Below, piece by piece: positions 1 to 8,091 of a stretch of DNA of 9,065 bases. The translations under genes were made by a program, and so were the position numbers. The stretch is from NCBI GenBank assembly GCA_023388385.1, contig JAEWGK010000270.1, forward strand, positions 1 to 9,065. The letters run 5' to 3'. The stretch is from Actinomycetes bacterium (GTDB taxonomy: Bacteria > Actinomycetota > Actinomycetes > Mycobacteriales > Mycobacteriaceae). Under the pieces are notes generated by a model. It did no database searches. It saw only the letters and a list, made by a program, of their open reading frames with translations, and had not been told where the DNA came from. Positions within the stretch are counted from its first letter, which is position 1, and the number at the start of each line of letters is the position of its first letter.

Positions 1-496
1 CGCGTACACCGCGCTCGCCGGGGACGTTCGCGATGTCGACGGCGATTTCGCGCGTCTCCCCGGGCGCCCAGTCGTCGGGGGCGGCGGTCAGCGCCTCGTA
101 GCGCTTGGCGACGCCGCCCTCCCCGAACATCCGCTGGTACGCCCCGCGCGTGGCCGGGTCGCGGGAGACGAGGAGCAGCCCGGAAGTGAGGCGGTCGAGC
201 CGGTGGAGGCTCACGAGTTCCGGCTCGCCCCGGGCTTCGCGCAGCCGCTGCTGCACCGTCGCACGGCGCAGCCGACCGTTCGGGGTGGAGGCGAGGAACG
301 GCGGCTTGTCGACGACGAGGAGCCGCTCCTCCTCCGCCACCACGACCGGGTCGAAGGGGATGTCGGGTTCGGCGGGGTCCGCCGTGATGGCGGATCCTCC
401 GCCGCCCCGCCGCACGGCGGGGTCGGGCAGCTGGGCGGCGGAGCGGTCCTTCGCCGCACCCCACCACTCGTCGCGGTTGCCCGGGGCACGTCCCAT
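1..496 (-). CDS. RluA-family pseudouridine synthase, N-terminal part (gene runs off the left edge)
   Basis: This gene probably isomerises specific uridines in rRNA or tRNA to pseudouridine. The visible 165 residues begin MGRAPGNRDEWWG. The family signature HRLDRLTSG lies at residues 98-106, with the expected catalytic aspartate at D101. A conserved beta-strand region containing LLVVDKPP (59-66) precedes it, and a KRYEAL segment (131-136) follows. The first ~48 residues form a polar, Gly-rich extension (GGGG at 31-34). I see no S4 RNA-binding domain before the catalytic core, unlike RluC and RluD. The start is set by AGGAGG at 502-507 on this strand, five bases before the ATG. The C-terminal half lies outside the window, so integrity cannot be judged. 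The gene is divergent from the small membrane protein at 540. The family call is firm; the target uridine is unknown. Confidence 0.93.
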   Translation of the reverse strand, partial: MGRAPGNRDEWWGAAKDRSAAQLPDPAVRRGGGGSAITADPAEPDIPFDPVVVAEEERLLVVDKPPFLASTPNGRLRRATVQQRLREARGEPELVSLHRLDRLTSGLLLVSRDPATRGAYQRMFGEGGVAKRYEALTAAPDDWAPGETREIAVDIANVPGERGVR

Positions 497-539
497 CGAG
501 GCCTCCTCATCACGCGGTCACCGGTATATGGTCTCCACT
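497..539. promoter_or_regulatory. Divergent promoter region between the pseudouridine synthase and the small membrane protein
   Basis: This 43-bp spacer separates two divergent start codons. On the plus strand TATGGT (527-532) fits the actinobacterial -10 pattern TAnnnT. It ends seven bases before the ATG at 540, so transcription could begin at or next to the A of the start codon. No Shine-Dalgarno sequence precedes that ATG, which agrees with a leaderless mRNA. For the minus-strand gene, a clear AGGAGG lies at 502-507, and the same TATA-like core (525-530) is the only AT-rich stretch available. No convincing -35 box is visible on either strand. Confidence 0.35.
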
Positions 540-821
540 ATGACCGATGCCCAGCGCCCCGATCCGAACCGCCCCGCCCGCACGCCCGGAGAGCGCGACG
601 CGGAGGCCAACCCGGCCACCACCACGACCTCGGCGTACAGCCTGCGGGCCGTCGCGGGGCTGCTCATCATCGTCGTGTTCGGCGGCCTGCCGACGCTGGT
701 CGAGGGCCAGCCGATGTGGGCGGCGCTCGTCGGGCTCATCGGCGTCATCGTCGGCTTCGTCATGCTGGCGATCGCCATCACGAACATCATCCGCATCTCG
801 AAGGCCCGCCGGGGCCGCTGA
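540..821 (+). CDS. Small two-helix membrane protein, function unknown
   Basis: A 93-residue protein. Residues 1-36 are polar and rich in Pro, Arg and Thr (PATTTT at 25-30). Two hydrophobic helices follow, at about 37-54 (AVAGLLIIVVFGG) and 59-82 (a long run including VGLIGVIVGFVMLAIAI), then a short basic tail (SKARRGR). This arrangement predicts an integral membrane protein with N and C termini on the same side, probably cytoplasmic given the basic tail. I chose ATG 540 because the -10-like box is placed for a leaderless start. An in-frame ATG at 528 would overlap that box and also lacks a ribosome binding site. The gene converges on dapC, 35 bp from its stop. I recognise no characterised family; conserved hypothetical membrane proteins beside dapC are known in corynebacteria. 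Confidence 0.8.
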   Translation: MTDAQRPDPNRPARTPGERDAEANPATTTTSAYSLRAVAGLLIIVVFGGLPTLVEGQPMWAALVGLIGVIVGFVMLAIAITNIIRISKARRGR

Positions 822-826
822 GGCCG

Positions 827-845
827 GACGGCGGGCAGGGCCGTC
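827..845. terminator. Weak hairpin between convergent genes
   Basis: GACGGC (827-832) and GCCGTC (840-845) form a perfect 6-bp stem with a 7-base loop, in the 35-bp gap between the small membrane protein gene and the stop of dapC. The position suits a bidirectional terminator. Neither side carries a T-tract, so it would be a weak intrinsic signal at best. In DNA this GC-rich, a stem of this size can arise by chance. Confidence 0.25.
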
Positions 846-856
846 GCCGACGCGAT

Positions 857-1969
857 CTACGCGCGGAGGCGGCCGGCGGCGACCTGGATGGCCTCGTCGG
901 AGGCGGTCAGCGCGATGCGGACGTGCTCGGCGCCCTTCGGGCCGTAGAACTCGCCGGGGGCGGCGAGGATGCCGCGCTCGGCCAGCCAGTTGACGGTGTC
1001 GCGGCACGGCTCACCGCGGGTGGCCCAGATGTACAGGCCGCCCTCGGAGTCGTCGACGGTGAAGCCCGCGGCCTCGACGGCGGCCTTGAGGACATCGCGG
1101 CGGCGTCCGTAGCGGCGGCGCTGGGCGGCCTCCTGGTCGTCGTCGTCAAGCGCGGCGGTCATGGCGTGCTGGATGGGCCCCGGCATCATGAGGCCGGCGT
1201 GGCGGCGGGCCTCCGTCAGCTCGCCGATGAGCTCCGCGTCGCCGGCGAACCAGCCGGTGCGGTAGGACGCCATATTGGACGTCTTCGACAGGGAATGGAT
1301 GGCCAGCAGGCCGGTGACGTCGCCGTCGTTGACGCGCGGGTCCAGGACGGAGACCGCCTCGGCCTCCCAGGACAGGCCCAGGTAGCACTCGTCGGAGGCG
1401 ACGATGACGCCGCGCTCGCGCGCCCAGCCGACGACCTTGCGCAGGTGGTCGACGCCCAGGACCTTGCCCGACGGGTTCGACGGCGAGTTGAGGTACATGA
1501 GCGTCGGCGAGGCCGGACCGAGCTGCGTCAGCGAGTCGGCGCGGACGACGTCGGCGCCGGCGAGCAGCGCGCCGACCTCGTACGTCGGGTAGGCCAGCTC
1601 CGGGATGACGACGGTATGGCCGGCGCGGGCGCCGAGCAGGAACGGCAGCCAGGCGATGGCCTCCTTCGTGCCGACGACCGGCAGGACCTGCGAGTCGTCG
1701 AGCTCCACCGCGCCGTACCGGCGCGTCAGGGCCTCGCGCAGGGCGCGGCGCAGCTGCGGGCTGCCGATGGTCTGGGGGTAGCCGGGCTCGTCGGCATGCG
1801 CCGTCAGGGCCTCGCGGATGGGCTCCGCCACCGGGTCCACCGGCGTGCCGACGGACAGGTCGATGATGCCGTCCGGGTGCGCCTGGGCCGTCTTCTTCGC
1901 ATCGGCCAGCGAATCCCAGGGGAAATCGGGCAGGAGGCGTGCGGCGGGCGTGCGCTCGCGTCGGACCAT
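857..1969 (-). CDS. dapC: Succinyldiaminopimelate transaminase (DapC)
   Basis: A PLP-dependent class I/II aminotransferase of 370 residues. It converts N-succinyl-2-amino-6-oxopimelate plus glutamate to N-succinyl-LL-diaminopimelate, a cytoplasmic step of the DAP/lysine pathway that feeds peptidoglycan. Visible fold-type I motifs, in order: substrate-side segment DLSVGTPVDP (37-46); VVGTKEAI (98-105), which lines the PLP phosphate pocket; PELAYPTY (123-130), with Y127 placed to stack on the ring; NSPSNPSG (161-168), with N165; SDECY (192-196), with D193 facing the pyridine nitrogen; SLSKTSN (226-232), with the Schiff-base lysine K229; YRTGW (236-240); and a C-terminal VRIAL with R351 for the carboxylate. 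The start at 1969 has AGGAG (1976-1980) six bases upstream. The stop is TAG. The fdxC-dapC adjacency is the known actinobacterial arrangement and favours DapC over a generic aminotransferase. All catalytic residues appear intact. Confidence 0.93.
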   Translation of the reverse strand: MVRRERTPAARLLPDFPWDSLADAKKTAQAHPDGIIDLSVGTPVDPVAEPIREALTAHADEPGYPQTIGSPQLRRALREALTRRYGAVELDDSQVLPVVGTKEAIAWLPFLLGARAGHTVVIPELAYPTYEVGALLAGADVVRADSLTQLGPASPTLMYLNSPSNPSGKVLGVDHLRKVVGWARERGVIVASDECYLGLSWEAEAVSVLDPRVNDGDVTGLLAIHSLSKTSNMASYRTGWFAGDAELIGELTEARRHAGLMMPGPIQHAMTAALDDDDQEAAQRRRYGRRRDVLKAAVEAAGFTVDDSEGGLYIWATRGEPCRDTVNWLAERGILAAPGEFYGPKGAEHVRIALTASDEAIQVAAGRLRA

Positions 1970-2024
1970 GGGGTGCTCCTCGATGACGTGCCGCGGGTGC
2001 ACGCGGCTCGGACGGTTCCGGTTC

Positions 2025-2030
2025 AGGATA
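2025..2030 (-). promoter_or_regulatory. Candidate -10 box for dapC
   Basis: The minus strand reads TATCCT here, a fit to TAnnnT, 55 bases before the dapC ATG and immediately downstream of the hairpin at 2037-2060. It would give dapC its own transcript with a leader of roughly 50 bases. The hairpin arms occupy the -35 position, where no recognisable -35 hexamer is seen. Low to moderate support. Confidence 0.35.
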
Positions 2031-2036
2031 GGCGAC

Positions 2037-2060
2037 GCCCCGCGGCGCGGGCCGCGGGGC
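2037..2060 (-). terminator. GC-rich perfect hairpin in the fdxC-dapC gap
   Basis: GCCCCGCGGC (2037-2046) and GCCGCGGGGC (2051-2060) are perfect 10-bp complements around a 4-base loop, 40 bases past the fdxC stop. This is much stronger than its neighbours and is placed to end the fdxC transcript or to pause read-through into dapC. No T-tract follows on the minus strand (GTCGCCTATCC), so it is not a classical intrinsic terminator. Many high-GC actinobacteria use such tail-less hairpins, and an mRNA-processing or stabilising role is also possible. Confidence 0.5.
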
Positions 2061-2099
2061 AGCGTGCAAGAGGCTGCGGGAGGGGCTCCGCCCGGGCGC

Positions 2100-2423
2100 C
2101 TACTCCTCCGCCTGCGGCGGGAGCTTGGCGATGAGCTCGTGGTCAAAGTCCTGCGGCCCCAGCTTCGCGGCGCCGCCGGGCGAGCCGAGGTCGACGAAGA
2201 AGTCAACGTTCGCGTCGTAGTAGTCCTCCCACTCCTCCGGGAGGTCATCCTCGTAGAAGATGGCCTCGACCGGGCACACGGGCTCACAGGCACCGCAGTC
2301 GACGCACTCGTCGGGGTGGATGTAGAGGCTGCGCTTGCCCTCGTAGATGCAGTCGACGGGGCACTCCTCGACGCACGCGCGATCCTTCACGTCGACGCAG
2401 GGCTGTGCGATGACATAGGTCAT
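2100..2423 (-). CDS. fdxC: Seven-iron ferredoxin (one [3Fe-4S] and one [4Fe-4S] cluster), FdxC type
   Basis: A 107-residue soluble electron carrier. Its eight key cysteines are C9, C17, C21, C25, C40, C43, C46 and C50. They match the spacing of Azotobacter ferredoxin I with an offset of one. By that alignment C9, C17 and C50 hold the 3Fe-4S cluster; C21, C40, C43 and C46 hold the 4Fe-4S cluster; and C25 is the non-ligand cysteine. HPDECVDCGACEPVCP (36-51) is the second motif. The acidic segment YEDDLPEEWEDYYD (57-70) is typical of the long 7Fe form. The ATG at 2423 is preceded by GAAAGGT, with AGG ending twelve bases upstream, a rather long spacing. The gene lies 130 bp upstream of dapC and 100 bp downstream of the membrane-protein gene. 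Its redox partner is not identifiable from this window. Confidence 0.95.
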   Translation of the reverse strand: MTYVIAQPCVDVKDRACVEECPVDCIYEGKRSLYIHPDECVDCGACEPVCPVEAIFYEDDLPEEWEDYYDANVDFFVDLGSPGGAAKLGPQDFDHELIAKLPPQAEE

Positions 2424-2523
2424 GGGTTAGGCGGACCTTTCAGGATGTCGTGTTTGTTCGTGTCTTTCTATTTTGACCGTTCAGGGTCGTCGGCGCCACC
2501 AAGGGCGACCTACGCCCGCGCGA
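2424..2523 (-). promoter_or_regulatory. Leader and likely promoter region of fdxC
   Basis: This 100-bp gap contains the most AT-rich patch on the left side of the window (about 2450-2480). On the minus strand CAAAAT (2475-2470) resembles a -10 box and would give a leader of about 40 bases, but no -35 box is at a good distance. A small 5-bp hairpin, GGGCG/CGCCC (2503-2507 with 2513-2517), sits just past the stop of the upstream gene and is followed only by TT, so it is at most a weak terminator. The AT patch suggests that fdxC starts its own transcript rather than relying on the upstream operon. Confidence 0.35.
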
Positions 2524-2970
2524 TCACGGCTGCGCGGCCCGGCGCAGCAGGGGCCATCCGCCGCCGGCGGTTCCCGCGGCGAGCAGCAGGACCGTCCGGA
2601 GCCACGGGCCCAGCGCCTGGTCCCCGCCGAACGGCAGGCCCTGCCAGAGGAGGACCAGCGTGAAGCCGGCAACCCAGGCGATGAGCGGCACTGCGGCAAT
2701 AATAGACCGCTCGGTCCATAGTAGCGCAGTCCGCGTGATTGTCAGATTCAGCAGGTAGGCGACCGGAATCGTCCACGGCAGCGGAATCGCGGCCGACCCG
2801 ATGTGGACCCACTGGCCCAAGTAGACGATCTCCAGCAGCAGGCCCATGAGCGAGCCGGCCGTCAGCCACGTCATCGCCATCGGCACTTCGCCACGTGCGA
2901 ACACCTCGCGGTTCTGGCTGCGCTCCGGGTCACCCCAGTGCCGCTCCTCGCCGGTCCCGACCATCGGCAT
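2524..2970 (-). CDS. Four-helix membrane protein coupled to mshB (Rv1171-like position), function unknown
   Basis: A 148-residue protein. About 32 polar residues precede four hydrophobic segments, at roughly 33-52 (MTWLTAGSLMGLLLEIVYLG), 63-84, 89-109 (including LIAWVAGFTLVLLW) and 122-141. A short tail, RRAAQP, ends the protein. The ATG at 2970 shares one base with the mshB stop (TGATG), and GGAGG at 2978-2982 lies seven bases upstream inside the mshB coding sequence, so start choice and translational coupling are well supported. Internal methionines at residues 31 and 33 are poorer candidates. I see no catalytic motif. A membrane protein of similar size follows mshB in M. tuberculosis (Rv1171), and position and topology suggest this is the counterpart. 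The role is unknown; the coupling hints at a link to mycothiol or envelope metabolism, but this is inference. Confidence 0.85.
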   Translation of the reverse strand: MPMVGTGEERHWGDPERSQNREVFARGEVPMAMTWLTAGSLMGLLLEIVYLGQWVHIGSAAIPLPWTIPVAYLLNLTITRTALLWTERSIIAAVPLIAWVAGFTLVLLWQGLPFGGDQALGPWLRTVLLLAAGTAGGGWPLLRRAAQP

Positions 2971-3965
2971 CAGGCACCCTCCCCGTCCGCGGCCGCGTCG
3001 CCGTCCGCGCGGCGCGTGCGTGACGACGGCGCCCCCGCCCCCTCCAGCACCGCCGCCAGATCCGAGGGACCGGCCGTCCCCCACCGGTAGTGCTCCATCG
3101 GGGTGACGGGCTGGCACAGCAGGTTGGACAGCGCCCACACGGCCGCCGCGCGGCCCGAGGCGTCGTGCGCCCCACGGGCCGGGATCGGGTTCACCGCCGA
3201 GACGCGGCCGTCGGCGATCCACACCTGGGTCGCATGGGCGCCCATTGCGGAGACCTTGGCGGCGAGGTCGGCGTCATCGAGCACGATCTCCACCTGGCCG
3301 GCTCCCGAGGCGATGTCGTCGACTCCGGCACGCTTCCAGCCCACCGGGACCTGCGTGATGGCGTCGAGCCCGGCGGCCAGCGCCGCGCGGTCCGTCACGG
3401 CCCACAGGGTGCGGAAGAGGGCGTCGTCGTCGACGGCACGCAGACGGGCGCAGGCCTCCACGGTGATGTCGTGGGCGCGGACGTGATCCGGGTGTCCGTA
3501 GCCGCCGTCGGCGTCGTACGTGACGACGAGATGCGGGCGCAGCCGCGCCAGCTCCGCCACGAGATCCTCCACGGCCGCGTCGCCCGAGCGGACGAAGCAG
3601 CGCGGATCGTCGTTCGTCGGCGCACCGGCCATGCCCGAGTCGCGGTAGCGCCCCGGCGCACCGAGGTGACGCGGCAGGTGGCCCGGCCCGTTGACGCCGA
3701 GGGCCGCCAGCGACGCCGCGAGCTCGTGGACGCGGAAGCCGCCCAGCTGGTCGGAGGCGTCGGCGACGAGGCCCTGGTAGGGCTCGCCGATGACCTCCCC
3801 CAGCTCGCCCAAGGTGCACGTGACGACGTCGACGGCGGCGCCGCGCCGCGCCAGCTGCGCGAGCAGGCCGCCGGTCCAGATCGCCTCATCGTCGGGGTGG
3901 GCGTGCACGGCGACGACGCGCAGGCCGGCGAGGTCGTGGGCGGGGCGGGTGGTCCGGTCGGTCAT
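2970..3965 (-). CDS. mshB: N-acetyl-1-D-myo-inositol-2-amino-2-deoxy-alpha-D-glucopyranoside deacetylase (MshB)
   Basis: A zinc-dependent deacetylase of the PIG-L/LmbE family, 331 residues, cytoplasmic. It removes the acetyl group from GlcNAc-Ins to give GlcN-Ins, the second half of mycothiol precursor synthesis. VVAVHAHPDDE (17-27) carries the first zinc ligands, H23 and D26, and the general base D25. YDADGGYGHPDH (150-161) carries Y156, H158 and the third zinc ligand H161, equivalent to Y142, H144 and H147 of the M. tuberculosis enzyme. A charged, Ala/Gly/Asp-rich tail (about 313-331) makes it somewhat longer than the ~300-residue mycobacterial protein. The ATG overlaps the lpqW stop by four bases (ATGA). 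The Glu codons at the end of lpqW (GAGGAGGAG) double as its Shine-Dalgarno sequence, so translation is coupled. The homologous amidase Mca is less likely given this gene order. Confidence 0.92.
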   Translation of the reverse strand: MTDRTTRPAHDLAGLRVVAVHAHPDDEAIWTGGLLAQLARRGAAVDVVTCTLGELGEVIGEPYQGLVADASDQLGGFRVHELAASLAALGVNGPGHLPRHLGAPGRYRDSGMAGAPTNDDPRCFVRSGDAAVEDLVAELARLRPHLVVTYDADGGYGHPDHVRAHDITVEACARLRAVDDDALFRTLWAVTDRAALAAGLDAITQVPVGWKRAGVDDIASGAGQVEIVLDDADLAAKVSAMGAHATQVWIADGRVSAVNPIPARGAHDASGRAAAVWALSNLLCQPVTPMEHYRWGTAGPSDLAAVLEGAGAPSSRTRRADGDAAADGEGA

Positions 3966-5923
3966 CGCTCCTCCTCGGTGCGGGGGCGGTCGGCGGCGGG
4001 TTCCGGCGCGACGGTGGTGCCGGACGGGGTCGCGGGGGCCGGCGTCGTGGACGGGGCCTCCTCCGGGTCGACGCGGACCCAATGCGGGGCGTTCATGAAC
4101 ACGCCCTCCAGCGGGGCCGAGGCCCACTGGCGCGGCGACGTGCCGCGGTCGTCGCGCATTCCGGGGCCGACGACGGTCAGCGTGGAGTCGGCGACGATGG
4201 GCAGCTCGACGGCCTCCGAGCCCACGATGTGCTCGGCGACCTCCGAGCCGGCGGCGGTGCCGTGGCGATCCAGCAGCTGCTCGAGCTCCGGGGAGCACAG
4301 GCCCGACAGGTTCGCGCCGCGCGCGACGTCGGGGCCGTTGCCGCCGCCGGACTTCAGCGGGGCGCCGCCGGGGACCTCGGCGGTTTCGGTGCCGCCGGAG
4401 GTCGTCTCGGTGACCGGGGAGGAGGTCGCCGTGGAGGTGTCGCCGTCCCCGGTGCCCTCCCCGTCCTGCCGCTCGACGTCACGGCGGGCGCCGCGGTCCG
4501 GTTCGTGGGATTCGCGAGTCGGCGACGGGCAGGAGAAGCGGTCGGCGACGCCAAGCATCGACTCCACCTGATCGACCCAGGCCACGACGAGGTCGACGTC
4601 GCCGTGCGGCAGCAGCGCGCCGGCGACCTCCTCCGCCGGTTCGGCGCTCACGGCAGCCGGCACGCCCGCGGAAGTGAGCTGATCGGCGATGGCGCGGGCG
4701 GCTGCCACGGCCGCGGAGTCGCCCACGACGCCGATGACCAGAGGCCTGTCCGGCGTCGCGCCGACGGGCCCGTCCAGCGTGCCCATCAGCGGCGGTGGAA
4801 TGTCCAGGCCGCTCGTGCGGCCGGTGGCGACGGCGGCGACGGTCGGGACGTCGACAAGCCGCAGCACTGCGCGGCGGGCTGCCGCGTCAGGCAGCAGCGG
4901 CGAGGTGACGTTGGCCTGCAGCGTGAGCATCCGCGGGCGGGCCTCCAGCAGGACGGTGGCGCCGGGGACGGACCCGTAGGTCAGCCCGGTCGTCTCCTCC
5001 GGCCGGACGAACGCCGCCTGGAGCTGGTCCGTGCGCATCTGCTCGGCGCCGTCGACCGGCCCGCGGTCGTGGCGGATGATGATGCGCTCCGTCAGCGGCG
5101 GCTCGGCGCCCCAGAAGCGGCTGTTGCGCACCAGGCGGATCTCGCGGCGGCCGACGTCGACGGACTCGGCGACGTACGTCGAGCCCGAAGCCACGATGGC
5201 GGTGTCCATCACATCCGCGAAGGACCGGCCGGTCGGGCGCAGCAGGTGGCTCGGCAGCAGGTGGTCGAAGAGGGTCCGCCACTGCGGCAGCGGCCCGGCG
5301 ATGTCGACGTCGACGGTGCGGCCGCCGTCGCTGACCTGGATGGACCGGATCGCCTCGTACGCCGCTGCCTCGCGGACGCCGGGGGTGGCGATCATGCCCT
5401 CGTGCAGGTAGCGGAAGTCCGCGCCGGAGATGGGGGTGCCGTCGGACCACTGCGCCTCCGGCGCGATGACGTACCGGATGCGGAATGACGAGGAGTGCAC
5501 GGCCCGCTCCCCCAGCGTGCCGGTGAGCTGGCGGCCGGTCTTCGGGTCCACCGGGCCGGCGGAGTCGAGGAGGTCCGTGTTGCGCGTCAGCCCGGTGGCC
5601 AGCCCTCCGCCGGCCGGCGCGGCGGGGACGAAGGCGCTCGGCAGCGTCAGCGATGCCACCAGGTCGGTCACCGGCGTGGCGTCGGCGGCCATGTGGGGGT
5701 TGAATCCCTCGCCGAAGTCGTCGACGCCGACGTGCAGCTCGAGGGCCGGGTCCTCCGGATCGACGGGGCCGGCGGGGACGTCGGCGCCCGGGGCGGCCTC
5801 ATCCTCCACCAGCGGGGCGTCATCGGGGTTGGCCATGCACGACGACGCGAGGGCCGCCGCGGCCAGTATGGCCGCGGCGGGCCTGACGCGGCGCCCCGCT
5901 CGTCGACGGGCGCGGTTCACCAT
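3962..5923 (-). CDS. lpqW: LpqW-type lipoprotein with solute-binding-protein fold
   Basis: A 653-residue exported lipoprotein. A basic N terminus (MVNRARRRAGRR) and a hydrophobic stretch lead to the lipobox ASSC, with C29 as the lipidated cysteine. The body resembles the peptide/oligopeptide solute-binding family (SBP_bac_5): QWSDGTPISGADF (158-170) is its hallmark, followed by a RNSRFWG segment (266-272). In mycobacteria and corynebacteria LpqW is not a transporter but is needed for mannosylation of periplasmic glycolipids and lipoglycans. The assignment rests on fold, lipobox and position between typA and mshB. Residues ~466-535 are a charged, Thr/Ser/Gly-rich insert bracketed by C465 and C543, and the last ~34 residues are Pro/Thr/Glu-rich. 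The ATG at 5923 is 22 bp after the typA stop and has only a weak G-rich ribosome site. An oligopeptide-binding role is the alternative. Confidence 0.82.
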   Translation of the reverse strand: MVNRARRRAGRRVRPAAAILAAAALASSCMANPDDAPLVEDEAAPGADVPAGPVDPEDPALELHVGVDDFGEGFNPHMAADATPVTDLVASLTLPSAFVPAAPAGGGLATGLTRNTDLLDSAGPVDPKTGRQLTGTLGERAVHSSSFRIRYVIAPEAQWSDGTPISGADFRYLHEGMIATPGVREAAAYEAIRSIQVSDGGRTVDVDIAGPLPQWRTLFDHLLPSHLLRPTGRSFADVMDTAIVASGSTYVAESVDVGRREIRLVRNSRFWGAEPPLTERIIIRHDRGPVDGAEQMRTDQLQAAFVRPEETTGLTYGSVPGATVLLEARPRMLTLQANVTSPLLPDAAARRAVLRLVDVPTVAAVATGRTSGLDIPPPLMGTLDGPVGATPDRPLVIGVVGDSAAVAAARAIADQLTSAGVPAAVSAEPAEEVAGALLPHGDVDLVVAWVDQVESMLGVADRFSCPSPTRESHEPDRGARRDVERQDGEGTGDGDTSTATSSPVTETTSGGTETAEVPGGAPLKSGGGNGPDVARGANLSGLCSPELEQLLDRHGTAAGSEVAEHIVGSEAVELPIVADSTLTVVGPGMRDDRGTSPRQWASAPLEGVFMNAPHWVRVDPEEAPSTTPAPATPSGTTVAPEPAADRPRTEEER

Positions 5924-5945
5924 GCCCCCGAGCTTAGGTGCTCGC
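5924..5945 (-). promoter_or_regulatory. typA-lpqW junction with small hairpin before a weak ribosome site
   Basis: The 22 bases between the typA stop and the lpqW ATG contain a 5-bp stem, CGAGC/GCTCG (5929-5933 with 5940-5944, 6-base loop), and a GGGGG run directly before the ATG in place of a normal AGGAGG. The short distance implies co-transcription. The hairpin could modulate lpqW initiation, but it is small and may be incidental. Confidence 0.3.
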
Positions 5946-7862
<1,917 letters not shown>

Positions 7863-7961
7863 TGGAGGGGTGCTCCTTCGGGGAGGTCGGGAGGGCGCCG
7901 CGCCGATCAGGCGGGCGACGGGCCCGGGCGCCGCGCGCAGCCGGGAACCGTGGTCGGGGCA

Positions 7962-7967
7962 ACGATA
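7962..7967 (-). promoter_or_regulatory. Candidate -10 box for typA
   Basis: The minus strand reads TATCGT, matching TAnnnT, in an otherwise GC-saturated stretch, and would give a leader of about 90 bases. No -35-like hexamer lies 16-19 bases upstream. A competing weak box, TATCGG (8092-8087), beside the direct repeats would give a leader of over 200 bases. The two cannot be ranked from sequence alone. Confidence 0.3.
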
Positions 7968-8013
7968 CTCCGGGCCCCGGCCCCCGCGCGATTCCGGAGA
8001 AGCCGCGACGGGG

Positions 8014-8047
8014 CCGCGTCCGAAGCGGCCGCGCCCAGCGGACGCGG
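8014..8047. repeat. 9-bp inverted repeat upstream of typA
   Basis: CCGCGTCCG (8014-8022) and CGGACGCGG (8039-8047) are perfect complements around a 16-base loop that itself contains the palindrome GCGGCCGC (8025-8032). If typA transcription starts near 8085, this would be a stable structure in its leader. If it starts near 7955, the repeat lies upstream of the transcript. In such GC-rich DNA chance structure is common. Confidence 0.4.
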
Positions 8048-8091
8048 GCCGGATGGCGGTCCAGGACTTCCGGCCGGCGCGCTTTCCCGAT

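Noticed and set aside
203..2134. A 643-residue plus-strand open frame opposite the pseudouridine synthase gene and dapC
   Set aside because: It overlaps three motif-supported genes, and its translation is low-complexity Arg/Gly/Ala. Open length here reflects the scarcity of stop codons at high GC.
2473..2478. TTGACC on the plus strand as a -35 box
   Set aside because: No plus-strand gene lies downstream, and no -10 box follows at the right distance toward a supported coding region.
3090..5488. Long plus-strand frames opposite mshB and lpqW
   Set aside because: They have shadow composition and no domain signature, and the minus-strand genes show catalytic residues, overlaps and ribosome sites.
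7893..7936. Two perfect copies of GGGCGCCGCGC (7893-7903 and 7926-7936) in the typA leader
   Set aside because: Short G/C-only repeats are expected by chance in this composition. No pattern suggests a protein site or mobile-element end.
8025..8032. GCGGCCGC palindrome upstream of typA
   Set aside because: It is simply an 8-bp GC palindrome (a NotI-type site) inside a larger stem-loop, with no independent support as an operator.
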